From Hexactinellida sp. DTS-2022 (taxonomy: Eukaryota; Porifera; Hexactinellida): a stretch of 64,000 nucleotides of DNA. The notes below the pieces were generated by a model that saw nothing but the letters and a program-made list of their open reading frames with translations, did not search any database and had not been told where the DNA came from. Numbering within the stretch: the stretch's first letter is position 1; the number at the start of each line of letters is the position of its first letter. Below, piece after piece: positions 11,281 through 22,605 of this stretch. The stretch is taken from the NCBI GenBank assembly GCA_028753945.1, contig JAPNXP010000002.1:1488001-1552000 (forward strand), in the 5' to 3' direction. A program made the position numbers and the translations under genes.

Positions 11281-11964
11281 GTAAGTTTATCCGAGACCGC
11301 TTTCCTCACACCAATTTTTTGACTCATCGTTTTTCTGCACATCAACTTTGGTTCTATGTAAGTTGATTAATTCATTTAGCCTGATATGAATTATTCTAAT
11401 CCTAATTTTTCCAAAACAATCTTGAATTATAAAAATGAATTTTTCGTTAGTGAATCATAAATATTATTCGGATATTGGTACCTTGCGTTTTGTTACAATT
11501 GGAACCAGACTTGTTCGTGATCAATAAATTTCGTGTTTGAATAAATCATATTTATTTGGCATTTTTTTATGAATTAGTCAACTTAGGTGCCTGTACTAAT
11601 TAAATATAATCTGGTGAATCACAAAAGTCCGTAATTTTTTACCAAAATATGATAAATAGTCTAGCATTAATTATTTTCGCAGAATAAATAGAAATACTCA
11701 CACAATTTTTTTGCAAATATATTGAAGCTTTGAATTTAATACATTTAGATATAAAATTATTAAACAACTTAGATATAAATGAAATTTTTGGAAAAACACT
11801 CTGAGTAGTATATCTGTAATTATTTTAAAAATGCGTTCTGACTTCATCGTTTTATTCGTACTATTTTCCGTGCAAAGAAATGCAAAGAAAAAACGGTTTA
11901 ATTGTATTAACTGTAAGCCAACTTGTATAATTTTATTGAATTTTAAATGCACCTATTTTAATAG

Positions 11965-14211
11965 GAAACGAGTGTTGGATGCTTTCTCATGAAAGGGAAC
12001 AAGTTGGTTTTATCTGAAGGAATGCTACGAATTGTCGTGGAGTATTTTCATGAACAATTGAACCATCCAAAATTGACTACTCTTACTAAGGCATTGCGAT
12101 CTCAATTCTTTATATGGGGTTTGGATCAAACAAATCTAAAAGACCTCTACTCTGAATTTAAATGTGATATTTGTGCATCAAATATATTTCTCCCAAAAAG
12201 AACACATTCAAACCACATCAAATCATTGGAGCTCTTTGAGAGGATTCAAATTGATCTTACGCAAGTAGCATACGGTGATCATGAGGAAATTCTTCCCAGA
12301 AGAGGGTATATATTTGTTCTAACTGTTATTGATTGCTTCAGCAAATATGTTTGGGCCTATCCACTAAAATCCAAGAAAAATGATCGAATTTGTCAATTGC
12401 TTTTTGAATTATTTTCTGATGAAGGCATTCCAAAGATATTACAGAGTGACAATGGTGGGGAATTTGTTTCTCAGCTAATTCGAAACCTCATGCCTAAACT
12501 TGGTATCAAACTTATCAATGGCTCACCTTACACTCCTACAACACAAGGTCAAATCGAACGATTTAACAGGACACTTAAGCAGCAATTACGAAAAGAAATT
12601 CAAATTGAAATTTCAAAAAGTAATTTCCTAGTCGTCGAAAATTGGGCAAACGAATTAATTCCTCGGGTTGTAGATTCCTACATTCACAACAAACACAGAT
12701 CCATTTCTCGTACTCCATGGGAGTTATATAGAAATAGAACTTCTCCACACCCTCTCAAAACAAATCAACATATAGAATCTATCACCTCTGAAGAGATAAA
12801 TCTTTGCTGCATGTACCCCAATCCTGAGTTAGGTACTTTGGATTATTTTTCTACGCATTTTGATATAAAAGAATCAATTAAACACCATGATGATATTAGA
12901 GAACGAATTAATATAACAACCCTAACTCAGACAAGAAAGGTACAAGTAGAGAACTACAGAAAATTCTAGAAGAAAAACCTCAATCAAGATTTTGAAGTCG
13001 GATCAGTTGCATTTATGAGAAACCCATTAGTTTCAAAATCGAGGAAAAAGAAGAATTTTTTGGAAACTATGAATGTCAAGGTTAGAATTTTGAGCAAACA
13101 TCATACGTCCTGTCAATATCAAGTTGAATACACGGATTCTGGAGGAAAACTAAAACATAGTTGGGTCAACAACAACGAACTCTTCAATATGACGAATATT
13201 TCCTATGAAAAAGGTGGATCACATTTTGAAAAGATGGAAGAAGTCGTTAATTACAAGTTAACTCTTGCTGAATACAAAAAAATGGTGGTAAATTTCGAGC
13301 AACATATAGCTGAGATTTGGTCTAATAGCAGAAAAATGAGACAGAAACTCTTAAAGGAGGTAAACGGAGATGATAAAGATCAGTTCATAAATCTAGATTG
13401 TAGATATGAAGAGAATATTTCGCGTTCTAGTGGTAGTAAAGCGACCTATTTTGGCGAATTGCTCTGGGAAATATTTGACATTCTTTTTATCAAGTTTCGC
13501 GCAGAATTCTTTTCAATTCAATACGATCAAGATACAAGAGATGTTAATTGCACCCTGAAATATTTGGCACACCAAAATTTCAATGAACATTTGGGAATTC
13601 TGCAACATTGGTACAGAAGTCGATTAAATGATCAAAGGGGGGAACATTTTTCAAAAAATTTGGAATTGAGATCTCCTTCTTCAAAGCATAGTTGTAAAGA
13701 GTGTATTTTTTCTGATGAATGCACTCATGAATGCTGTCTAAAATTGCTATCTTATACGTTTCATCGTAGGTGTTCTACCAGATTCATAGGTGACAGCAAT
13801 ACATCAAAACCATCCTGCTCAATCAAACGGACGTTTGAAGAAGGTGACAGTGATGGGGATGAATATATCTCACTTGTTAAAAGGACAATGTTTAGAATAA
13901 AGAATGAGTTAGAAACTGATACTATGAGGTCAGAAATTTTGAATGAAGACCCAATAAGTGCTAATAGCTATCATAGACAAGCAGATTACAAGCACATAAA
14001 CATCGAAGAAGAAATTCCGAACTTTGATACGCCTATAGATGAAGTATTTGCGGTGCAATGCATGAAAAGACCGAACCAAATAGAACATATTGGAAATAAT
14101 GAATACTCGGTAGAGGATTTTTTTAAACCCCTAAAGAGAGATTTGAAACAAAAGCTTAGTCGAGAAAAATTTAAATCTGATATTGAAATTCGAGCATTTG
14201 ATATGTGTTGA
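11965..14211 (+). pseudogene. Ginger integrase-type transposase with in-frame TAG
   Basis: The N-terminal zinc-binding motif is visible (HEQLNHP, then CDIC). The rve/DDE core follows: Asp in FERIQIDLTQ, Asp in LQSDNGGEF and Glu in GQIERFNRTL, with the usual spacing for Gypsy-class integrases. The reading stops at TAG 12967-12969 but continues in the same frame (QDFEVGSVAFMRNP, then the YQVEYTDSGGKLK region) to 14211. This has the shape of an integrase C-terminal beta domain with a long tail of unknown function containing a Cys/His cluster (HSCKECIFSDECTHECC). So a single stop separates an otherwise intact protein of about 750 residues. Known family role: cut-and-paste transposition. Start is given at the splice acceptor; the first ATG is 11989. 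Confidence 0.8.
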
Positions 14212-14224
14212 GAGTTATACATAT

Positions 14225-14674
14225 ATGAAATTCAAAAAGTGTGTTGCCAAAAATACAGTCCAAATAGCTCCAGATGGAAATTGTCTTTTTAGATCACTGA
14301 GTTGGTGGTTAACAGAAAGAGAAGATTCTCACGCTTTAATCAGGATCAAGTTAATTGAATTTATGAAAAAATCCCCCCTTTGTGAGCAGTATGTGAGAAA
14401 CAAATCTGATCAAAAAATGGAAGAATATATATCTAAGAAAGATATGAAAGCTTCTACAGTATGGGGAAGCGACGTTGAACTTTTTAGCGCCGAAATCTGG
14501 CTAGAAACTGACATATATGTACTAATGGAGAATAAGTGGAATAAGTTCTCGTATCATAGTTTTAATCCCAAAAGGGGACGTAACATTTCAAGCCATCAGG
14601 GGATATTTCTTGAAAATAGGCATTTCCACTATCAACCAATCATATCTGTAATCAGAAGTTCACATCCTCTCTGA
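14225..14674 (+). CDS. OTU-family cysteine protease domain of the Ginger element
   Basis: About 150 residues. The catalytic Cys lies in APDGNCLFRSLS and the catalytic His in NRHFHYQP, with the central WGSDVELFSAEIW helix between them, the standard OTU layout. The family cleaves ubiquitin or related modifiers. It lies 13 bp after the end of the transposase frame, in the +1 frame. Ginger1 transposases are known to carry OTU or Ulp1 domains at their C-terminus, so it was probably fused to the integrase protein before a frameshift, or is joined by splicing I cannot place. ATG 14225 would allow separate translation. Confidence 0.82.
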   Translation: MKFKKCVAKNTVQIAPDGNCLFRSLSWWLTEREDSHALIRIKLIEFMKKSPLCEQYVRNKSDQKMEEYISKKDMKASTVWGSDVELFSAEIWLETDIYVLMENKWNKFSYHSFNPKRGRNISSHQGIFLENRHFHYQPIISVIRSSHPL

Positions 14675-14904
14675 TGTTAGGCAACTAGTTTAGGTAAACA
14701 AGATTTAGATTAGATATAGCACGTACGCTATATAGCATAGGCAGAGGAGTCTAGAAATTCAACATTATATTTCTTTCAAATGTAGTAAACGTATTTGATA
14801 AACGTGTCTCTATTCTATCTGTTACTATCAATATATTTCTATTATGGAAATTTGGGAATAAAGTAGGGGATTTCTTTAAAAGGGAAGCAGTGTAAGAGTG
14901 GTGG

Positions 14905-15155
14905 CCCAAAATTGTATAGACATATAATTCGATATCCCCTCCCCCCAAATTCAACATATGGAATTGGATATTTGGGGGGTACCCCCCCAAATATAGGGGA
15001 GCCCCCCCAAATCAATCTCAAGAATTTGCATATTTAGGGGGGTACCCCCTAAATATAGGGGGGCCCCCCCCAAATGAACCCCTACACGGTGGACCAACAT
15101 TCCATGGAATTTTGGTCTCGGATCAATTTTTTCGGGGACCAATTTTCCAGTGACA
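14905..15155 (-). repeat. Right inverted terminal region of the Ginger-like element
   Basis: Inverse of 4176-4498 and of the element end: AATTTTCCAGTGACA at the tip, the GGACCAA palindromes, the G/C-run block and GTGGCCCAAAATTG on the inside. It preserves the uninterrupted version of the site where the KDZ element inserted on the left. Confidence 0.82.
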
Positions 15156-15499
15156 GTACCATTCCGGAAAATATGAATACCTAATTTCCGGAAACTTAAA
15201 TGCCTATTTCTCGGAATTTTCGATTCCGTTAATTTTGATCCCTAATTAGTAATTTCCAGAACAAAGATACCTCCTTAGTAATTTCCAGAACAAAGATACC
15301 TCCTTCCTCCTTTCTCGATCGAAAGAAATGTACAATCCCGTGGATAACCTACCGAGACCCCGAGTAAACCAAAATAGTGATTCCAATTTCTAATCTTCCT
15401 TTCCCGTCTAAAATTCCTATTTTATTTCTTTACCCCCGGCCCTAAATTACTAGCGTTTCCGAAATCGCTAAATGTAGGGATCAATCCTGTGATAGGGAC
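15156..15499. other. Gene-free flank of the Ginger-like element
   Basis: Contains short repeats of TAATTTCCGGAA and a direct duplication of a 30-bp AGTAATTTCCAGAACAAAGA-type unit near 15245-15305. No gene seen. Confidence 0.5.
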
Positions 15500-15630
15500 T
15501 AGACCTCTGCACGGGGCAGGATAATATATGCGGGTCATGGGACACCGCAACCAGCGGGTTTTTGCGGGTCAAAGGATCTGAATATTTTGCGGGGCGGGGG
15601 CGGCACCCGCATACGACCCGCGCAGGTCTA
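15500..15630. mobile_element. 131-bp hAT-type MITE
   Basis: GC-rich element with imperfect inverted ends TAGACCTCTGCACGGG and CCCGCGCAGGTCTA between perfect 8-bp repeats ATAGGGAC (15492-15499, 15631-15638). Confidence 0.88.
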
Positions 15631-16335
15631 ATAGGGACCCCTTAAAAATATTATAATATTATTGGAGCAAGTCATACTAACTAGTGTCGCACTCAGGAAG
15701 GAGGGCTGTGATACAATGTGCATTTTACAACGAGAGTAATCATTTAAAAACGAATGTAAGTCCCTAAGCACTAAGTATGTATAAGTGACAAGTGTCGGAC
15801 GTGTAGACTGTAGACAAGCTGGTGTAGAGCACCCCATCGCCAAATGTTCTCACGCACGTACGCATTACATACTGATGAAATCTGAGTTCACTACCAAATT
15901 GAAAGTCCAACTAATACCACTCCTGTAATTTTATGTATATAGTTAGCGATCCGTTATTTGTTAATTTAGGTACTTGATGGGATAGTTCAATTTTGATAAA
16001 ACCTAGAGTTGGTTAGCGACCTATTCATTTTAATTGATATATAGAAAGAACATCCTTAGGAGAATACAACCTCTATAATTTCAATTGATAATTCGAATTA
16101 TTAAAGAGTCAATGGTCAGAACACAAATTTCGATTTAACTGACGAACGAAAACTAAATTAAGTAATCGTATATAGAGGTGCACATCTCCAGGAAATTCTC
16201 TATCTTCTATCAAAATTTGAAATCTCCATTCCCAATGGTCTAGTCAGGCCATCGCGTACGGCCGGCCTGCCGGCCGGAAGTCCGACAGAGGTAAATTCAA
16301 TAGTGTGCACTTATAGTATAAAACTATAGTAGGAC

Positions 16336-17109
16336 AGTCACGCCAAAATTGGTCCGGGTCAAAAGTGGTCCGGCCGGACCACTTTTGACTGCCAAAACTG
16401 GTCCGGGACCAATTTTGGCAGGCCATAAATGGTCCGGTCGGGCTAGCTTTGGTCGCCAAAAATGGTCCCCATTGGCCAAAGGTGGTCCCCGCCGGACCAG
16501 TTTTGGCAGCCATTCCAAGACAATAATCATAGAGCTTTTTATCATTCATCACACAAGAATACATAGAGATGCAAATGTTTTCACAATACAGTTGAAACCG
16601 GATATTTTTAGCACCGGATATTTTTAACAATCGGACATTTTTAACACATTTTCTTGTAATAATTAATTATTGTTGTTGTTATAAAATCGGGTATTTTTAA
16701 CAATCGGATATTTTTAACAAATTTTCGTGTAAAGAATGTGTTAAAAATATCCGGTTTCAACTGTAGTCAATAATACACAATTACAAAGTTGATTCTTTAC
16801 ACCGTAACTCCATATATCACAATTACAAAACCAATTCTTTTCACTATTATTCATGCCTTCATACTTATAAGGGACTCCTTTTTCCCCTGAACCATAGTAG
16901 ACAATTAGAAAAAGATACATTTTCAATTTAATAATTGATTGTCCTATACAATTTCGCACTAGTGGGAGGTTTGTTATAGCAACTTTAGTGCTATCTAGCA
17001 AAAATTTTAGGCCGGACCTATTTTAGCAAGCTAGGACCATTTATGGCAGGCCAAAATTGGTCCGACCAGACCAGTTTTGGCCCGAACCAATTTTTTCGTG
17101 ACAGGTCAC
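16336..17109. mobile_element. 774-bp GTCACG-ended element inside family A
   Basis: Begins AGTCACGCCAAAATTGG, ends AATTTTTTCGTGAC plus a few bases, and is flanked by AGGAC at 16331-16335 and 17110-17114. The uninterrupted site is in family A copy 2 (about 63740). Interior palindromes of GGTCC/GGACC resemble the Ginger terminal regions, so it may be a non-autonomous relative with a 4-5 bp duplication. Confidence 0.75.
16589..16763. mobile_element. Pogo/Tc1-like MITE
   Basis: Inverted ends CAGTTGAAACCGGATATTTT and the inverse, between TA dinucleotides. Interior repeats of CGGATATTTTTAACA. Confidence 0.85.
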
Positions 17110-17165
17110 AGGACCCTACTATAACGTTTTTTTTACTAGAAGAAGCACACTAAAAACTCATTATG

Positions 17166-17740
17166 GAAGTATAATTTTTCTATGGGTTTATGCTCTATAC
17201 GTGTAACATAAAAAAATGTCTAGTAAGTTTGGTTTAGCTAGACTTCTTGCTATATAAAAGCTACCCTCCCCGACTAGGAGGGGAATACCCTCCCTGACTG
17301 TTTCCTCATCCAGGGGGGGGGGCCTGGCCCCCCAAAATTATACCTGGGCCCCCCCAAATTTTCTACAATAACTTTGAATAAGGATAGATTTAGCTTTCGC
17401 TCACCAAAATTTTTTGGTTGGGCTACGCCCATGGGGGGGGGGAGGGGGGGGGGGTGAAACCCTCCCTGACCTCCCCTCTTTCGGCGCCTATGGTGACAAC
17501 GTTAGTCAATGTTCTTTCGAAAGATTTCTAAATTAATTACAATTTACTAAAGGGCACGAATATACATAAAGTCGGTTGATCTGGAGCTCTTAATAAATTT
17601 TTATTGAGTGTAATATGGCACCTTTGCCTCAGCAAAGCAGCTGGCTTTCATTAAGACACTTCTTGTCGAATAGGGATATATATTTTGACGGATTGCTCCC
17701 TAAAAGCGTCTTATTGTTAAGGTTCTAGTATACTGTGTCA
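17166..17740. other. Low-complexity gene-free stretch
   Basis: Two G/C homopolymer-rich blocks (17310-17360, 17425-17465) of the CCCCCCAAAATT type, probably decayed MITE ends. No gene. Confidence 0.5.
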
Positions 17741-18060
17741 GAGTGATGGCGCCCACGAAGAGAGGTGGATGGTTCCACGTGGCCACTCACTCCCAGCAGG
17801 TCTGGCGCTGCTGGAGCTGTGTAGACAGCGAGAAGAGAGCAGGCCTAGGTGTGCGCCGACTGATGGAGGCAGTTTCCATCTGTACGTTGGTCGGGGACAA
17901 CGGTCGCAGCGAGTTCCGCAGTGACGCGAGGGTAGAGGACTAGCCCGTCCTCCTGATGAGGCCTATGGAGGGCCGAAACCCTTGAGTGGTGGCGACACCA
18001 CTTGGACCGCCATAGTCAAGAACTATGGCAACTTGATGAGGTCCCAAAGCTTCCCAACAA
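17741..18060 (+). mobile_element. GC-rich segment carrying a hammerhead; probable small retroelement
   Basis: About 320 bp of much higher GC than either side, with the hammerhead at 17926-17984 and two strong hairpins right after it (AGTGGTG/CACCACT loop GCGA at 17985-18003, and CCATAGT/ACTATGG at 18012-18027). A 60-codon open frame across the 5' half has no recognisable domain and I treat it as chance. Metazoan hammerheads are known from Penelope-like retroelements, SINE-like repeats and satellites; which of these this is cannot be decided from one copy. Confidence 0.5.
17926..17984 (+). ncRNA. Hammerhead ribozyme, type III topology
   Basis: All conserved core elements are in order. Stem III 5' strand and the cleavage triplet GUA end at 17934. 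Stem I is GAGGAC/GTCCTC (17935-17940 with 17947-17952, loop TAGCCC). The core CUGAUGA is at 17953-17959. Stem II is GGCC/GGCC (17960-17963 with 17971-17974, loop TATGGAG). Core GAAA is at 17975-17978. The stem III 3' strand CCCTTG pairs back to 17927-17932 with one G-U. The predicted cut is after A17934. Self-cleavage is inferred from the fold. Confidence 0.82.
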
Positions 18061-18290
18061 TACTACTGGGATACCCAAAATCACTAAACATCCCACAATT
18101 TCTGAGCTATTAAATTCGTCAATTCGCATGCGAAAGTTCGTTCATTCGCATGCGAGATTACGTCATTCGAATGCGAGAATACGTCATCTGCCTGCGAGAA
18201 TAATCGAATGTGGGAATGACTTTATTGCCAAGCAAGAATGAGATTATTCGAATGTGAAAATCATCCTATGCGATAACAAGTTAATAAATA

Positions 18291-18896
18291 CAGTCAGGTC
18301 TGCTTATTATGGACAAGATTTCGTCTGCTTAATGTGAAGATCTTTTATTATGAACAAGCCCTATGGTCCCAATTTAACAACTGACATAGGGTTTGTATTA
18401 AACCACTCATAGCTATACTTTGACATGCTATCTATCCAAATCCAAAAGGAAAATTTGATTCGGACATTTTTTCTACCTTTTTGACGTCACTAAAGGTCAA
18501 AGTCACCGCCATTTTGTACAAATACATTCCGTAAGAATTTCCGGGGAGTGACCTTGATTATGTAGGTGATATCTCAAAAAGTATAAGTCGGAGAGGAAAA
18601 AACTATCCCTCAAAAATGATCCTTATTAGTAGAGCTACCAGATCCGCCGTGTCGATTTTCAACTGTAATACAAGGTTATAGAGTTAATAATTAATCAGAG
18701 CCTAATATTGGTAAAAATTGAGCAATTATTTGAAAATCTTTAGAAAAAAATAATTAAATTGATTCTGACAAATGTACGTGGCGGATCTGATGTAACTAAT
18801 AGTAAATAGTTAAGTTGAGTTCGCTTATTATGAAGTCTCTCTATTATGAACACAATTTTTGGTCCATTGAATGTTCATAATAAAAGAACTTGACTG
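18291..18896. mobile_element. 606-bp TA-flanked MITE
   Basis: Inverted ends CAGTCAGGTCTGCTTATTATG and the inverse CATAATAAAAGAACTTGACTG between TA dinucleotides, just upstream of the copy-2 Ulp1 gene. Copy 1 has a different MITE at the matching place. Confidence 0.75.
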
Positions 18897-18976
18897 TATA
18901 TAAATAACCAGTTTTATAAAATATGTATTCTCGATTTTTCAACAATAATCTGAACATATTTCTTTTTCCGAAAACG

Positions 18977-20709
18977 ATGCGGCGCATTTGCAAGTCAAAT
19001 TCGCGCGAAACTTTGATAAAGACTTGTGACAGTTTTCATAAACCTACTGGTGAAGTGGTTGGGATTGTGATGACATGGAAGGGATCGCTAACTGTTTTAG
19101 GCCAAGAAAACTTCAGTTATTTGATTTCTACTCAGAAAGATGCTATGTGGAATAGTTTGTCTAAACATTCCTCAAGACATAAACAAACTACCGCGCCATA
19201 TAGTGAAGAATATATGCAAGATTTATTGATGAGAAATTGTGCAGATTATACCATGCAAACACTGAGAAGGATTGTATCTTGGTTGACTCATCAATCAGTT
19301 GGTATGTATTTGTGATTACTACTTCCTATTTTTTGTTTTCAATTTCTATATCTTATGAGACTAAATTTTTTAAACTAGGGCGCTTCAAGAACCTTTGGGG
19401 ACATGATAATTTAAAGCCAATTTGGTGACCGAGAGATATACCATTTGTTTGTATATCAAATTCAGAACAGTTTCGAATAACCAAGGAGAAACTGATTAAT
19501 ATCGTCCTTTCTTATCAACGATACTATGATGTTAAGCCACTTTGAAAGGACAAAGCTAAATTAGATATAACTACTAGCACACCCAAGAAGCGACTCCCCA
19601 TTTCTTCTACTGCATCAGATATTTCTCCCCTTTGTAAAAGAGTTAAAGTATTAGAAAGTAGCTTTTCACAATTGAGCAATACATCTTATTTTGGTGGTCT
19701 TTTGGATACTCCATCTACAAATCACTTTAATTTACTTTCAAGCATACCAGCATGTAACAAAAAGATTTCACCTGCAACTAAGAAGACCTGCCTAAAAGAA
19801 CTCTCTAATAATGAGGAGTTAACTGATGTTACCATCAACGCATTTTGTGTAAGTTCAAGAATATTGTATGCAATAATATTCATTAAATGACCCACCTCTT
19901 CGTTCCTTTACTTTTATGCTATTGTAGGTTATTTTGAAAAAATGCTTTCCATCGCTTACTGGGCTACAAGATCCGATATTTTCTCAGGTTGTTATTATGT
20001 ATATATTTATTTAAATAATTAATTTCTCATTATCTTTCTTTTTTGATTGGACATTTCTTATCATGGTACAAGGTGTTTTTGTAATAATGTATGTATTTCT
20101 TTATTTTAGAATCTCAGTTTCAAGAAAGTAGCACGTGAGATACCGAGCGTTCAAATACACCATAATTGAAACAATCACTGGGTATGTTCTTCTTATGATG
20201 GTAGAGAAGTATATTTATACGATTCTATGTATAACGGAAATACTACAATGAATCTGGATACCCAATTGGCATTATTATACGGCGACCAAACTATGCAACT
20301 AGAGATCATCATTCCAAAGATTCAGAGACAGACGGGTGCAAAGGACTGTGGAATGTTTGCTATCGCCGCTGCTACAGCAATAGCTACAGGGCATGATCCA
20401 GTGTACCTTACTTGGAACCAAAATGAAATGAGGAAACATTTCATCAAGTGTATCGAAACTGAGAAAGTTACCCGTTTCCGTTCAAAGCTCGTGGCAAGAG
20501 GACAAGAAAAGTCCCCAAACCGCATAAATATACAATTGACTGTATCTGTGATTGCAACCTCCCAGAATTTGCATACGTAAATTATGATGGAAACGGAGGA
20601 ACATATAATTCAATGTGATAAATGTGGTTTTTGGTTCCACAATCAGTGTTACAATTTACCCAACAACTCTATCAATGGAAGTTTCTATTGCACAAATTGC
20701 AATATTTAG
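18977..20709 (+). pseudogene. Ulp1-like protease/PHD gene of KDZ copy 2
   Basis: Exons by homology with copy 1: 18977-19301, 19379-19848, 19928-19987, 20110-20709, with the same phases. Exon 1 has KSNSRETL and TWKGSLTVLGQENF. Exon 4 retains HWVCSS, LYDSM, KIQRQ and KDCGMF (Ulp1 His, Asp, Gln, Cys) and a PHD end (IQCDKCGFWFHNQC, CTNCNI). In-frame stops occur in exon 2 (after LKPIW and after DVKPL) and early in exon 4 (IHHN, stop, NNHW), and there is a frameshift before the PHD finger. It is therefore dead, but its comparison with copy 1 establishes the gene model of both. Confidence 0.78.
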
Positions 20710-22605
20710 ACAGTATATATTAGGCAGCTAGAGACCTTTACAATATAATTTATAAAATATATATTTATTTTATTTATTAGAATTTTTCTATAGTTTTATT
20801 ATAACACGCTAAGAAATATCGTGTACTATAAAACACGTTCTCGATCCTCATGTAGGCGACTTGCGTTGCGATACGTCTCAGCATTGAGAACATCTGCTCA
20901 CAAATCTGTGAATTGATTACTCTCATTTCTTCCGTCTCCCATGTTCTCATTGAAAAGATAGGATTACATTGGTGGTTCGTGCAATGAAACCTGTCAATAA
21001 AAAATGTTGTGTTGCGGAACAGGAATTGGTCTCTATAAAGAAATTTAGATTATTAAATATTGCGACTCAAAATGGCATACAACTATAGGGCTCATGCATT
21101 ACCAGAACACCCTCGCTAACCCAAACATTCGATAATGCGTACCCTAGCTAATCCGAACAACGGGTCGGCCAGATATCAAGTTTTAAAATTTGTCATTGTA
21201 TGTATTCAAATTGGATTTCTTATCACCCAGTGGAAAGATGGGTCATAAGAAAGCCAATATGAATGCAGGGTCGGATTAGCGAGATATTATAGATTATTAT
21301 AGCCACTGTCCTACCTGTAAATGTTCTTAGGCTCATATAGGATATTCCCCATCCGCCCAAAGGTATGTTAGTGGTACAAGAGGGTCTACTAATTCATTTT
21401 CGATCTTATGTTTAATGATGAATTACCTCATAATACAGGTGGTGTGCAAATTGCAGGCATTGTCGTAGATAATGACTTCAGGTTCATCTTATGGAATTTT
21501 CTAAGTAACATATTGAAGACTAATACAGTTGACTCTCTTGAAGACATTATTTCAAAGCCATAACATTTCTTGTGTTGACATACCATAGCTAAAAGCCCAG
21601 GAGAGAACCTTTGATGCTTGGGATATAACTTTGCACATTTTTCTTGTTTCTCGTTCTGCTCATTTACATATCGAGGGATCCTAAAATCGATTAATAATAT
21701 TTTTTTATAAGAATAACTTAATTTACAGTCCAAGTATAAACTATTTCAATATAAGTACCTTGAGTTCGTATGTAAGGCTGGAAAACAATTGAAATGATCT
21801 TCTCTCCCCAAAGGGATGTCCTCCTTTAAAACACGGGTTGGTTTTCTAATAAGCAATTGGATTGTTTAAGGATTGTAAATAACACTTCCGCAACATTTTC
21901 TTGTAAGGTGATTTTGTCATTTTGAACATCCAGTTGAGGTGGCAGTGAATTTGCAAGAAGCTTAGTAAAATGTAATCTTGGATATAATGCTTTAATAGTG
22001 GAGAAAGTTACAGTTTGCTGTAATGCTAAATCAGCGATTAACTTACGTTCATCAGGAGAAAGTGTTGTCATACGAACTATAGCACAAATCGATTCGCATT
22101 TTGACAATGTTTGAATTACTTCTTGAACTAATGGATAGTTCTGATCAATGACTCTCAGAGCATTGGTTAATGTAGAACAGTAGATAAGGTACCTAGCAAA
22201 TTCAGGTTGAACAAAGCTCAAGATGTTAGTGAATTCCAAATTACTAATCCCTGATTCAGTAAAATTTCGTAATGTATGGCGAACATGTGAGTCTGCTATG
22301 TAGATTCGTTCTTCCAAGGATATGAGAGGATAACTTTGAGTGAAATCTCTGTTATCTGGTTGAATTGGTAATCTTTTGGTAGTACCCATTGCTATTCCAT
22401 CTAAAATAATTATTGAAGGAGTTTCTTTACAGGTCAGACAACAAAAAAATTTTTTGATAATTAATATCTACTAATCTGAGATAGACATTCCAAGCGTGTT
22501 GGAAGATGTGATACTTGTACTGTTCTTGTCTGCCCATTCTCGTCAGTTTGCTGTTTTTGGCCCTACATGAAACAATAAGTTACATTGACTTATCTAGAGA
22601 TTCTG

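Larger units (their letters stand above)
3326..15155 (+). mobile_element. Ginger1-like DNA transposon with nested insertions
   Basis: The outer ends are inverted (TGTAACGG/TGTCACTGG at left, CCAGTGACA at right) and sit between direct GTAC tetranucleotides at 3322-3325 and 15156-15159. Extensive GGACCAATTTT-rich inverted terminal regions, followed by a mirror-image G/C-run block, match between 4176-4498 and 14905-15140. The interior encodes a Gypsy-integrase-like transposase followed by an OTU protease, the combination described for Ginger1 elements. Published Ginger1 target duplications are CCGG or CCGT, so GTAC is unusual; because GTAC is palindromic it could also be an extension of the inverted repeat. 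The left end contains two further insertions and the KDZ element occupies 4499-10387. Without insertions the element would be about 5.2 kb. Confidence 0.7.
15995..17165. repeat. Repeat family A, copy 1 (split by an insertion)
   Basis: Shares about 350 bp at 15995-16335 and 55 bp at 17110-17165 with 62875-63780, including the landmarks CAGGCCATCGCGTACGGCC, GAAGTCCGACAGAGGTAAATT and ACTAGAAGAAGCACACTAAA. A diverged inverse fragment is at 28800-28930. No coding potential and no clear terminal repeat, so the class is unknown. Confidence 0.75.

Noticed and set aside
17743-17943. 66-codon frame over the hammerhead segment
   Set aside because: Ends inside the ribozyme, no domain; more likely chance in GC-rich structured RNA.
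18012-18060. Second possible hammerhead (CTTGATGAGGTCCC)
   Set aside because: No GAAA core and no matching stems.
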